Shown piece after piece: positions 6,380 to 15,905 of a stretch of DNA of 26,198 nucleotides. The notes under the pieces were generated by a model. It was not told the origin of the DNA and ran no database searches. It saw only the letters and a list, made by a program, of their open reading frames with translations. Source of the stretch: Bacillota bacterium (GTDB lineage: Bacteria > Bacillota_E > Symbiobacteriia > Symbiobacteriales > Symbiobacteriaceae); NCBI GenBank assembly GCA_003242675.1, contig QGVE01000021.1:1-26198 (forward strand), written 5' to 3'. The translations under genes and the position numbers were made by a program. Each line of letters opens with the position of its first letter. Position 1 is the first letter of the stretch.

Positions 6380-8146
6380 GTGATCCATCTGACGATCGAC
6401 CGGCGCCCCGTCTCGGTTGAGCCTGGAACCACCATCCTTGAGGCGGCGCGTCAGAACGGCATCCACATTCCCACGCTCTGCTACCTGAAGGACATCAACA
6501 AGATCGGGGCCTGCCGCATGTGCCTGGTGGAGGTCGAGGGGGCACGCGGGCTGCAGACCGCCTGCACCGTGCCCTGCACCGAGGGGATGGTGGTCCACAC
6601 CAACACCCCGGCGGTTCGGGAGGCCCGCAAGCTGGTGCTGGAGCTCCTGCTCTCCGATCACAACATCGAGTGCCCGACCTGCGTGCGGGCGGGCAACTGC
6701 GAGCTGATGCGGCTGGCCCAGGAGATGGGCGTGCGGGAGATCCCCCTGAAGGGCGCCCACCACGAGGCGCACCGGGACGTGGACTCCGGCGCCATCGCCG
6801 TCGACACCTCCAAGTGCGTGCTGTGCCAGCGCTGCGTCGCCGTCTGCCGCGAAGTGCAGGGCGTCTCGGCCATCGCGGTCACCGGCCGTGGGTTCGAATC
6901 CCGGGTCAGCCCGTTCTTCGGCGTCTCGCTCAACGAAGCGGCCTGTGCGATGTGCGGCCAGTGCACGCTGGTGTGCCCCACCGGCGCCCTGACCGAGTAC
7001 GACGAGACCGAGGCCGTCTGGCGCGCCCTGCTGGATCCGGACAAGCACGTCATCGTGCAGACCGCCCCGGCCATCCGGGTCTCCATCGGCGAGCCCTTCG
7101 GCCTGCCGCCCGGCGCGATCTCCACCGGCCAGATGGTGGCCGGGCTGCGCCGGCTCGGCTTCGACCAGGTCTTCGACACCGTGTTCTCCGCGGACCTGAC
7201 GATCATGGAAGAGGCGACCGAGCTCATCCAGCGCCTCCAGAGCGGCGGTCCCCTCCCGCTCATCACCTCCTGCTCTCCTGGCTGGGTCAAGTACGCGGAG
7301 CACTTCTTCCCCAACCTGCTGGAGAACATCTCCACCTGCAAGTCGCCGCAGCAGATGTTCGGCGCGGTGGCCAAGACCTACTATGCGCAGAAGGCCGGCA
7401 TCGACCCGGCGAACATCGTCGTGGTCTCGATCATGCCGTGCACGGCCAAGAAGTACGAGAAGAACCGGCCCGAGATGAACGCCTCCGGGTACCGGGACGT
7501 CGACTACGTCCTCACCACCCGCGAGCTCGCCCGCATGTTCCGCCAGGCCGGCATCGACCTGCCTTCCCTGCCGGAGGAGGAGTTCGACGCTCCGCTCGGC
7601 ATCGGCACCGGCGCCGGCACCATCTTCGGCACCACGGGCGGCGTCATGGAGGCGGCCCTGCGCACCGCGGCCGCCTGGCTGGAGCCGGACAGCCCCTCCC
7701 CCAAGATCGAGTTCCGGGAGGTCCGGGGCATCCCGTTCCAGGTGCGTGAGGCCACCGTCACCCTGAACGGCATCGCGCTCAACGTCGCCGTGGCCAACGG
7801 CCTCGCAGCCGCCGGCTGGCTGCTGGAGCAGGTCTCCACCGGCCAGAAGAACTACCACTTCATCGAGATCATGGGCTGCCCGGGCGGCTGCATCGGCGGC
7901 GGCGGCCAGCCGATCCCCGCCAAGGGTCCCGAGGCCCTGAACGAGGCCCGTCTGGCCCGCATCGCCTCGCTCTACACGATCGACGAGCGCATGACGATCC
8001 GCCGCTCCCACGAGAACCCGGCGATCCAGCAGCTGTACGCCGAGTTCCTGGGCAAGCCGGGCAGCGAGCGCGCACACCACCTGCTTCACACCCATTACCA
8101 GGCGCGGGTTCCGGCCGGCATTCGCCGCAGACAACCGGTCAGGTAG
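6380..8146 (+). CDS. hydA: [FeFe] hydrogenase catalytic subunit HydA (group A3-like)
   Basis: A 588-residue enzyme making or oxidising H2. The relay domain has a [2Fe-2S] site (C34, C45, C48, C62), a His-ligated [4Fe-4S] site (H94, C98, C101, C107) and two ferredoxin [4Fe-4S] sets (C146/149/152/156, C189/192/195/199). H-cluster loops: L1 TSCSPGW (296-302), L2 MPCTAKKYE (C354), L3 MGCPGGCIGGGGQP (C500, C504). L1 has Ser at 299 where many enzymes have a second Cys. The C-terminus continues through the small-subunit-like SHENPAIQQLYAEFLG. It lacks the extra C-terminal [2Fe-2S] domain I recall in Thermotoga HydA. I chose GTG 6380 because AGGGGGG lies 8 nt before it; GTG 6371 is possible. Maturases HydEFG are not in the window. 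Confidence 0.95.
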   Translation: MIHLTIDRRPVSVEPGTTILEAARQNGIHIPTLCYLKDINKIGACRMCLVEVEGARGLQTACTVPCTEGMVVHTNTPAVREARKLVLELLLSDHNIECPTCVRAGNCELMRLAQEMGVREIPLKGAHHEAHRDVDSGAIAVDTSKCVLCQRCVAVCREVQGVSAIAVTGRGFESRVSPFFGVSLNEAACAMCGQCTLVCPTGALTEYDETEAVWRALLDPDKHVIVQTAPAIRVSIGEPFGLPPGAISTGQMVAGLRRLGFDQVFDTVFSADLTIMEEATELIQRLQSGGPLPLITSCSPGWVKYAEHFFPNLLENISTCKSPQQMFGAVAKTYYAQKAGIDPANIVVVSIMPCTAKKYEKNRPEMNASGYRDVDYVLTTRELARMFRQAGIDLPSLPEEEFDAPLGIGTGAGTIFGTTGGVMEAALRTAAAWLEPDSPSPKIEFREVRGIPFQVREATVTLNGIALNVAVANGLAAAGWLLEQVSTGQKNYHFIEIMGCPGGCIGGGGQPIPAKGPEALNEARLARIASLYTIDERMTIRRSHENPAIQQLYAEFLGKPGSERAHHLLHTHYQARVPAGIRRRQPVR

Positions 8147-8185
8147 ACAGGCCAGGATACGGGCAACCATCTGACCCACGCGCCA

Positions 8186-8224
8186 GCAGGCCCTCCCCGC
8201 GGTCTCCCGCCGGGGAGGGCCTGC
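8186..8224 (+). terminator. Perfect 14-bp hairpin after hydA
   Basis: GCAGGCCCTCCCCG (8186-8199) pairs completely with CGGGGAGGGCCTGC (8211-8224) around an 11-nt loop, 39 nt after the hydA stop. No T-run follows, so it is either a terminator of unusual form or a transcript-stabilising hairpin. Confidence 0.55.
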
Positions 8225-8243
8225 GCGTGCGCTCACCCACCAA

Positions 8244-8299
8244 GGCGCCCGGGCAGCGAGGGCGAAGGCGCCTGAGCGCCGAGCCCCGCGGCACGGGGC
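8244..8299. repeat. Hairpin repeat, copy A
   Basis: A 56-nt G+C-rich element starting GGCGCCCGGGCAGCG. It can fold as an imperfect outer stem, a GAA/GA internal loop (8264-8266 with 8281-8282), a perfect GGCGC/GCGCC stem and a CTGA loop. It is a near-copy of the element at 8528-8586, with a few substitutions and one indel. It lies in the 444-bp gene-free stretch between the convergent hydA and bceB-like genes. Confidence 0.7.
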
Positions 8300-8351
8300 A
8301 TAACCCCGCGGCCCGAGGGCACAAGCGCACGAAGCACCGTCGCATGAAGGC

Positions 8352-8512
8352 CCCCGGGCAAGGGGCGAAGGCGCATTGCAGGGCGCTCAGTTCAACCTCC
8401 GCAGGCAGGCGGCGCGAGCGCAGCGGAGCGCACTGCGCAGCGAGCACGCCCGCCTGCCGAGGAGGATTTCCGCTCCAGGGGCGCCCTGCGGCGCCGAGCC
8501 CCTTGCCCGGGG
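8352..8512. repeat. Long nested inverted-repeat element, copy B
   Basis: The outer arms CCCCGGGCAAGGGGC (8352-8366) and GCCCCTTGCCCGGGG (8498-8512) are perfectly complementary over 15 bp. Moving inward: a GAA/GA internal loop, GGCGC/GCGCC (8370-8374 with 8491-8495), GCAGGGCGC/GCGCCCTGC (8378-8386 with 8481-8489), CCTCC/GGAGG (8396-8400 with 8461-8465), GGCAGGCGG/CCGCCTGCC (8404-8412 with 8450-8458) and GCGCAG/CTGCGC (8418-8423 with 8433-8438). The whole 161 nt can form one rod. The base of the rod shares the GAA/GA loop and GGCGC stem with copy A. Confidence 0.75.
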
Positions 8513-8527
8513 ACGTTCATCGACTGC

Positions 8528-8586
8528 GGCGCCCGTGCAGCGGGGGCGAAGGCGGCCAGAGCGCCGGGCCCCGCTGCACGGGCGCC
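8528..8586. repeat. Hairpin repeat, copy C
   Basis: GGCGCCCGTGCAGCGGGG (8528-8545) is perfectly complementary to 8569-8586, an 18-bp stem with a 23-nt loop region. The loop region again contains GCGAAGGCG and GCGCCGG, the same internal pattern as copies A and B. It ends 5 nt before the stop codon of the permease gene on the minus strand and could act as its terminator, though no T-run is present. Confidence 0.75.
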
Positions 8587-8590
8587 CCCG

Positions 8591-10490
8591 TCAAGCGATG
8601 CGAGTACTTCCCCCCGAGAGGGTGCGCCAGTACACCGCGTAGGTCACCGCGTAGTACAGCACGTACAGCCCCAGATAGCCCAGGGCCACCAGCCACCCGT
8701 AGTGCAGCACCGACCGCTGCAGGATGGTCCCCAGGGCCTTCATCGCGAACGTGGAGTGCACGAGCCCGACGAGGAAGGGAACGAAGAACAGGACCTGGGT
8801 CTGGCCGAGCAGGAACCGGCGCAGTTCGGCCGGGCTCACGCCCAGGTGCTGCAGCCGCCGGAAGTGGCGCCTGTCCTCGTCGATCTCGGTGAAGAGCCGG
8901 AAGTAGAGCACACTGCAGCTGGTCACGAAGAAGACGAGGGAGACGAAGACCCCGACGAACAGGGTGAGGCCCCAGGAGGAGACGGCGCTCTGGTACTCCG
9001 GAAGGGTGGACGAGAAGTGAGGGCCGGAGGCCCCGCCCCCAAACCGGAGGCTCAGCGCCTCGGCCGCGGCAGCGGCCTCCCGGCTGCGCCAGCCGGCGAC
9101 GTCCCACATCGTCACCCGCAGGCGCTGCTCCGGCGCACTCCCGGCCACGATCTGTTCCACCAGCTCGTCCCGGAGCACCAGGACGTTTCGCGCCCCGTGG
9201 GTCACGTTCACCGGCAGGCCGCCGAAGTCCGCCTTGACGGCGAGCCGATAGGTCTGCTCGCCGACGGTCAGCTCCCGCGGCACCGGTTCGCGGTCCTGCC
9301 AGTCGGGGTCGAGCACCGTGTAGGGGTAGATCAGGAGGGCGCCGCCCGGGCCCTCCGGAAGCGGCCGCACCACGCCCGAGGACCGCGGCACGCTCGCGTA
9401 GAGCGAGTAGGGCACGAGCAGGGCGGGCGTCTCCGGGTCCAGGTCGACCCGCACCGTCACCAGGTCGCGGCGCACCCAGCCCTCCACGCCGTGCCGGCTG
9501 AGCTCGGCCTCCACCACTTCCGCTGAAGAAGGCCCCAAGGCCGGCTCGACCAGCTGGAACGGATGCGGGTAGCGGGTCAGCGCTTCGTGGGCGAACACCA
9601 CCAGGGCCGTGTAGATGGTGCCCACCGCCGTCAGAATGATCGCGATGGCCACGGCCGTGTTGGCCAGCACCCGGGCGTTCTCCTGCAGCTTGAAGCGCAG
9701 GTGGCTGATCGTAAGGAACGGCCCCGCCCGGTAGTAGAAGCCCTCCCGCCGCCGCAGCCAGCTGAGCAGGGCGACGCTGCCTTCCTGCATCAGGAAGACC
9801 GTCCCCACCGACACCATGATCGTCACCGGAACCATCCCGAGGATGATGGCCGTCGGCCTGGGGGCGCTGGCCCAGGCGTACCCGCCGGCCACCAGCACCG
9901 TCCCCAGCAGGGCCTTCCACCACCGGAACGTGGGCTCGGCCTTGGGCTTCCGCTCCGCCCGGAGGAGCTCGATCACGGTGCTGCGCAGGATGTCGATCAG
10001 GGAGTAGAGCGAGACGACGAGAAAGAAGGCGCCGAAGACGCCCACCGTCTGCAGCCAGACTGCCGGCCCCGCGTAGACGGGCAGCGGCTCCGGCAGCCGG
10101 AGGAGCGCGCTGACCGCCATGAAGAAGAGCCGCAGGAAGAGCAGGCCGAACCCCAGCCCGATCGCCAGGGCCGCGGCGGCGATGAAGAGGCTCTCCCAGA
10201 GCACCACCGCCACCAGCTGGCCGCGCGTCACGCCCATCAGGCTCCAGAGGCCGAATTCCTTCTTCCGGGAGCGGGTGAACGCCGCGCTGGAGGTCAGCAG
10301 GAAGACGAAGGTGATCAAGGCGATGCCGAACGAGGCGGCCTGGATGCCCCTGACGACGCCCGCGGCCCCGGGATACTCCCCCTGCAGGGAAGGGTGGAGG
10401 GCCAGGGCGGTGTAGATGAAGTAGATCATCACGCTGAAGGCGGCGCTGCCCAGGTAGGCCAGGTAGCGCCCGCGGCTCCGCCAGACGTTC

Positions 10491-10516
<26 letters not shown>
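8591..10516 (-). CDS. BceB-type FtsX-like ABC transporter permease
   Basis: About 641 residues. The N-terminus SLWQIAARNVWRSRGRYLAY matches the start of BceB-family permeases. Membrane spans occur near residues 15-40, 55-80, 100-135 and 145-175, then in pairs to about 310. A large soluble extracellular domain (about 315-525) follows, and there are further spans near the C-terminus, a layout close to the ten spans and big extracytoplasmic loop of BceB. This loop is where peptide antibiotics such as bacitracin or lantibiotics are sensed. Proteins of this kind work with BceA and signal to a BceS kinase; all are present just upstream. I prefer GTG 10516; GTG 10525 is also possible. Both overlap the ATPase gene end. 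The specific antibiotic cannot be told. Confidence 0.85.
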
Positions 10517-11270
<754 letters not shown>

Positions 11271-11361
11271 GCTGCCTCCCCATGGAGCGGTTCACGCCCT
11301 CAGTGTAACGCCGCTGGCGGAGAACTTCCTGCGATTCCCCTTTCAGCTGAGCGCCGCAACC

Positions 11362-11375
11362 TTACGTTCTTGTCA
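11362..11375 (-). promoter_or_regulatory. BceR-like operator upstream of the bceA-type gene
   Basis: On the minus strand the sequence is TGACA-AGAA-CGTAA. The consensus I remember for BceR-like regulators is TNACA-N4-TGTAA; this differs at one base. It lies about 92 nt before the ATPase start codon, a fitting place for activation by the OmpR-type regulator encoded just upstream. The rest of the 349-bp gap (11271-11619) holds only the possible small gene on the plus strand; I see no clear terminator in it. Confidence 0.5.
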
Positions 11376-11487
11376 TCTGCACGGCGCGCCGCCCGGTCCG
11401 CCGCGCGGGCAGAGGGAATCAAGCACTTGCGCAGAAGGAACACCAAGTGGCGCCGCGGCAGGATGGGCGGACAGGGGGAAGACCGGC

Positions 11488-11607
11488 ATGATCGACGAAA
11501 AGGAGTGGCCCGCACCCTCCCCAAGCGGGGAGGCCGGGACGTGGCCCGGCAGTTTGCGCATCGATCCGGCAGACGCGTACACAATCTGGGACTGGGATGG
11601 GATGTGA
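11488..11607 (+). CDS. Possible 39-residue small protein, function unknown
   Basis: An ATG with an upstream GGGGGAAG (about 7 nt away) opens a 40-codon reading frame in the gap between the kinase and ATPase genes, on the opposite strand. The product starts MIDEKEWPAPSPSGEAG and ends YTIWDWDGM. It is acidic, has four Trp, no membrane span and no Cys. I do not recognise it. Third positions are fairly G+C-rich but not decisively so. It could be a small regulatory or secreted-peptide precursor, or chance. Confidence 0.25.
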   Translation: MIDEKEWPAPSPSGEAGTWPGSLRIDPADAYTIWDWDGM

Positions 11608-11619
11608 CCTGGAGATCGC

Positions 11620-12741
11620 TTAACCCTGCGATTCCGTCACGCCGGCCGTGAGGGCATCCCGCAGGCCCGCGAAGAGGGTCTGCGGGGCGGCAAAGCGCAG
11701 CCGCACCGTCGTGCCCTTCCCGGGGGCCGAGTCCAGGCTGATCGCGTGCCCCAGCCGCCGGCACACCTCCCGGGCCAGGTAGAGCCCCATCCCGGTCGCC
11801 TGGGGAAAGGCGCGGCCGTTCATTCCCGTGAAGAAGGGGTCGAAGACGCGGCCCAGGTCCTCCGGCGGGATGCCCACGCCGTTGTCGGCGATCTCCAGCA
11901 CCACATCGCCGCCCTCCCGCCGCAGCCGGAAGAGCACCCGGCCCTGCTCCTCCGCCTCGGGAGGCCGGGCGGCGTACTTCAGGGCGTTGCTGAGCACCTG
12001 CTCCAGCACGAAGCGCAGCCACTTGCCGTCGCTCTCCACCAGCCAGGGCAGGTTGCCGTCCCCCTCGGCGCTGATCTGGGGATAGACCCGGCGGGCGATG
12101 AACGCCCGCTTCTGGTCGTTGATCACCTGCCGCACCAGGTCCAGCAGGTCCAGCCGCTCCGCCCGGAAGTCCTGGGCGAAGTCCTGCAGCCGCACGGTGC
12201 TCAGCAGCATCTGCAGCGAGTGCTGCAGCCGCTGGTTCTCCTCCGCCACGCTGGCCACCAGGGCCCGGGCCTCCTCGGGCCAGCCCGCGGTGTCGGCCCG
12301 CTGCAGGAGCAGGTCGATCACGGCGACGGGGGTCTTCATGTGGTGGGCCCACTGGGTGACCAGGCTGACGTGCTTCTGCCCCCTCTCCCGCTCCGCCGCC
12401 AGCTCGCCGCTGAGCCGGCCGTACATGCGGCTCCACGCCTCGGCCAGCAGCTCCCCCTCCGCCGTCGGCGGGGCGGGCAGCACCGCGAGCTCCGTGATGG
12501 GCTCCTTGCCCGTCAGCCCGGCCAGATGGCGGTAGAACGGGGCCAGCCGCTGGTACTCCCACCAGAGGAAGAGCACCAGCCCCACCAGCCCCAGGAGGAA
12601 GATGTAGAGCAGGTTCACGACCTGCAGCCGGGCCCCGGAGAGCATCAGGTCCAGGTGGACCACCAGCAGGGACAGGGCGGCGAAGGCCACGTAGACCACG
12701 ATGTAGTTCGCCCGGTCCCAGAGAAACTGCCAGAAGCGCAC
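11620..12741 (-). CDS. BceS-type intramembrane-sensing histidine kinase
   Basis: A 373-residue kinase. Two membrane spans (about 12-30 and 41-61) are joined by a very short external loop, so it has no sensor domain of its own; this is the mark of BceS kinases, which take their signal from the cognate ABC transporter. The phosphoacceptor box WAHHMKTPVAVI has the W-x-H-x-x-K-T-P form, with H133 the likely site. The ATPase domain has the N-box FVLEQVLSNALKYA, DNGVGIP and GMGLYLAREV. The GTG start at 12739-12741 follows GGGGGGAG and is 1 nt from the regulator stop. Its partner is the OmpR-type regulator upstream; the transporter is encoded downstream. Confidence 0.9.
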   Translation of the reverse strand: MRFWQFLWDRANYIVVYVAFAALSLLVVHLDLMLSGARLQVVNLLYIFLLGLVGLVLFLWWEYQRLAPFYRHLAGLTGKEPITELAVLPAPPTAEGELLAEAWSRMYGRLSGELAAERERGQKHVSLVTQWAHHMKTPVAVIDLLLQRADTAGWPEEARALVASVAEENQRLQHSLQMLLSTVRLQDFAQDFRAERLDLLDLVRQVINDQKRAFIARRVYPQISAEGDGNLPWLVESDGKWLRFVLEQVLSNALKYAARPPEAEEQGRVLFRLRREGGDVVLEIADNGVGIPPEDLGRVFDPFFTGMNGRAFPQATGMGLYLAREVCRRLGHAISLDSAPGKGTTVRLRFAAPQTLFAGLRDALTAGVTESQG

Positions 12742-12742
12742 C

Positions 12743-13449
<707 letters not shown>

Positions 13450-13453
<4 letters not shown>

Positions 13454-14451
13454 GGCAGCCGCTCCCTCCACGCGGGGCCGAGCACCTCGGGGTTGACCGG
13501 CGTGGGCGGCTCCTTGCCCGTCAGCGCGGCCACCAGGTTCTCGGCGGCGAGCGTCGCCATCCGGGTGCGGGTGCGCACCGACGCGGAGCCGATGTGCGGC
13601 ACCGCCGTCACGTTGGGGAGCGAGAGCAGCGGGTGGTCCGGCGGAACGGGCTCCTGCTCGAACACGTCCAGGCCCGCGGCGAAGATGCGCCGGTCCCGCA
13701 GGGCCTCGTACAGGGCCCGCTCGTCCACCACGGGGCCGCGGGCGGCGTTGACCAGCACCGCCGTCGGCTTCATCAGGGCCAGCTCCCGTGCCCCGATGAG
13801 CCCGCGGGTCTCGGGCGTCAGCGGCACGAGCACGACGACGAAGTCGGACTCCCGCAGCAGGTCGTCCAGCGACCGGTACGCCGCCCCGACCTCGGCCTCG
13901 AACTGCGGGTTCGGCCGCCGGTTGTGGTACAGGATCCGCATGTCGAAGCCCCGGGCCCGCCGGGCCACCGCCTGGCCGATCCGGCCGGCGCCGATGATGC
14001 CCAGCGTCGCCCCGTACACGTCCTGCCCGGTCATGAACATCGGCGACCAGTTCTTCCACCGGCCCTCCACGATGATCCGCTGTCCCTCGTACAGCCGGCG
14101 GGCGGCGGCGATCATCAGCCCGAAGGCCAGGTCGGCGGTCGTTTCGGTCAGCACGCCGGGCGTGTTGGTGACCAGGATCCCGCGCGCCGTGGCCGCCGCC
14201 ACGTCGATGTTGTCGTACCCCACCGCCATGTTGGCGTACACGCGGCAGCGCGGGGCCGCGTCCATCAGCGCCGCGTCGATCCGGTGGAGGCCGACGATCA
14301 TGGCGCCGTCCGACTCCTTGAGGGCGCGGACCAGCTCGTCCCGCGGGATGGGCTCCTCGTGGTCCCACGCGCGCACCTCGCACGCGGTGCGCAAGATATC
14401 CAGTGCCTCCTCGGGAATTCGTTGGGTGACATAAACGCACGGTCTCGCCAT
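13450..14451 (-). CDS. D-2-hydroxyacid dehydrogenase (glyoxylate/hydroxypyruvate reductase-like)
   Basis: A 333-residue NAD(P)H oxidoreductase. The dinucleotide-binding motif GIIGAGRIG spans 151-159. The catalytic set is R238 in NAARGP, E267 in EQEP and H286 in [27 protein letters not shown] and [18 protein letters not shown] are typical of glyoxylate reductase (GyaR-type) members rather than lactate or phosphoglycerate dehydrogenases; no ACT domain is present. The ATG at 14449-14451 follows GAGGAGG at 8 nt. Its stop overlaps the regulator start (GTGA), so it heads the bceRS-like operon, an unusual partner. The true substrate is not certain. Confidence 0.88.
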
Positions 14452-14596
14452 CACTCGTGCCTCCTCTGCGATACGTCTCGACGCTGGATTCGTCGTCTCA
14501 CGTTTCATTCGCGCACCGGGGCTGCGGAGGGATCCGGCCTCCGGCGGCGAACGTCCAATGCTGGTTTGATGCCCGTCTCAGGGAAACACGGAAGCG

Positions 14597-15142
14597 GTGA
14601 ATGCGACGGTGAAGGTTGGCCTGCTAAGACATTTCCGCGTAAAGCATGCGTACCCCGCCAAATGGGTGACGCCCGACCAGGTCGCCGAGTGGTTCGCGGG
14701 CTACGACGCGGCCGACATCGAATACGGCCACGTGGACCTCAGCGGCGGCAACTGGCAGTGCTGCTTCTGCAGCGACCTCCCCAGGGCCATCAAGACCGCC
14801 CGGGCGATCTTTCCCGGCGAGATCATCATCCTCAAGGAACTGCGCGAGATCGAGCCCTACCCCTTCCGGGGCAGCCGCCTCAAGCTGCCGTTCCTCCTCT
14901 GGGCCGTGCTGGTCCGGATCGTCTGGTACTTCAAGTCGCACCCGGACGTCGAGAGCCGGCGCGCGGTGCGGGAGCGGGCCGCCCGGGTGATCGACCGGGT
15001 GCTGCAGTGCGGCGCCGATGTCCTGGTCGTCAGCCACGCGGCCCTGATGCCGTTCCTGCGCAGCGAGCTCAGGCGGCGGGGCTTCCGCGGGCCCTGGTTC
15101 GGCCGGGCCGCCAACGGGCTGCTGTATGTGTTCGAACGGTAG
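14597..15142 (+). CDS. Histidine phosphatase superfamily protein
   Basis: A 181-residue protein with the phosphoglycerate mutase-like fold. The motif LLRHFRVKH (R11, H12) matches the RHG box, with Phe in place of Gly. CSDLPRAIKTA (S59, R63) and VVSHAALM (H147) supply the remaining phosphate pocket, and E81 or E84 is the likely acid. The hydrophobic LKLPFLLWAVLVRIVWYF (95-112) may dock to the membrane or be a buried helix. The GTG start is weakly supported by GGAAG two nt away; a GTG four codons later is possible. It stands alone between divergent and convergent neighbours. The substrate is unknown. Confidence 0.75.
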   Translation: MNATVKVGLLRHFRVKHAYPAKWVTPDQVAEWFAGYDAADIEYGHVDLSGGNWQCCFCSDLPRAIKTARAIFPGEIIILKELREIEPYPFRGSRLKLPFLLWAVLVRIVWYFKSHPDVESRRAVRERAARVIDRVLQCGADVLVVSHAALMPFLRSELRRRGFRGPWFGRAANGLLYVFER

Positions 15143-15170
15143 GACGCCCCGGAGCGAGGTCACTACGCCA

Positions 15171-15210
15171 AAGAAGGCCCCCGCGCTCGGTGCGCGGCGG
15201 CCTTCTTTTT
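15171..15210 (+). terminator. Rho-independent terminator between convergent genes
   Basis: AAGAAGGCC pairs with GGCCTTCTT around an inner CGCGC/GCGCG stem, followed by TTT on the plus strand. It may also serve the convergent gene ending at 15236, as the minus strand gives CTTCTTT. Confidence 0.8.
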
Positions 15211-15235
15211 CGCCCGGTCGCCGGCCGGAGGCCGC

Positions 15236-15802
15236 TCAGCCTGTCCGCCCCGTCAGCGCGAACAGCGCGGCGCCGGGCGCAGTCGCCAGGACCATGATCT
15301 CCTGCAGCCGGGTGCGGTCCACCAGGATGACGCCCTCGACCTCGGCCTGCTGGCGGGCCTCCTCGGCAAACTCCCCGCGGGTCACGACCATCGCCCGGTC
15401 GCAGCCGTAAAGCAAGCGGGCGCGCTGCACCGTGAGCACCTGCTCCGCCCCCACCGGCTCGGGCGCGGCGTGGGCCTGCACCGCGATCCGCTGCTCGGTC
15501 GGATGCGTGAGCACCAGGTCGACGCCGTAGTTGCCTGAAGGCGGGGTGAACTGCACGGCGAAGCCGGCGGAGCGGAAGAGGTAGGCCAGGTACTGCACGA
15601 ACTCCCGCTCGCTCATCCGGTCGACGGCGCTGAGGTCGGCCCTGCGGAAGCGGGCTTCCGCCTTCTCCCTCCGCCACTCGCCGATCCAGTAGCGGATGGA
15701 GTCAATCGTCTTGTAGCAGATGAGCAACCCGCCGAAGTAGAGCAGCAGCGCCCAGCGCAGCTCCCAGAGCACCCGGCCGGCCGGTTCGAGCCAGGCCCAC
15801 AC
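15236..15802 (-). CDS. Membrane-anchored Mrr-like restriction-endonuclease-fold protein
   Basis: A 188-residue protein. One membrane span (about 16-30, LRWALLLYFGGLLICY) near the N-terminus precedes a charged linker and a domain resembling Mrr_cat: SEREFVQYLAYLFRSAGFAVQFT, NYGVDLVLTH with D95, and RIAVQAH where Q109 matches the Q-x-K motif but the Lys is His (H111). Mrr-type domains cleave DNA, but many small membrane-tethered members have unknown roles. I use GTG 15802 because GGGAGGG lies about 8 nt upstream. It is transcribed alone, converging on the phosphatase gene. Catalytic activity is doubtful given the His. Confidence 0.68.
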   Translation of the reverse strand: MWAWLEPAGRVLWELRWALLLYFGGLLICYKTIDSIRYWIGEWRREKAEARFRRADLSAVDRMSEREFVQYLAYLFRSAGFAVQFTPPSGNYGVDLVLTHPTEQRIAVQAHAAPEPVGAEQVLTVQRARLLYGCDRAMVVTRGEFAEEARQQAEVEGVILVDRTRLQEIMVLATAPGAALFALTGRTG

Positions 15803-15905
15803 GCGGATTCCCTCCCTGCAGGCGGGCGGTCCCAGCCTGTGTTTTCGTATGCATGCCAAATTTAGGTTCGCTTGAAATACCGGCGACTCCTTCCGGTCAC
15901 GGCGA

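Noticed and set aside
3902..8146. Reading hydC-hydB-hydA as complex I subunits NuoE-NuoF-NuoG or a formate dehydrogenase
   Set aside because: The third protein has all three H-cluster loops (TSCSPGW, MPCTAKKYE, CPGGCIGGGGQP), which complex I and formate dehydrogenases lack.
8244..8586. CRISPR array or attenuator-type riboswitch
   Set aside because: Repeat units are not evenly spaced and no unique spacers exist; the region is downstream of both flanking genes, so a riboswitch is unlikely.
8225..8590. Plus-strand reading frames in the repeat block as small genes
   Set aside because: They are Arg/Pro/Gly-rich translations of inverted repeats with no ribosome sites, and the base pairing explains the sequence better.
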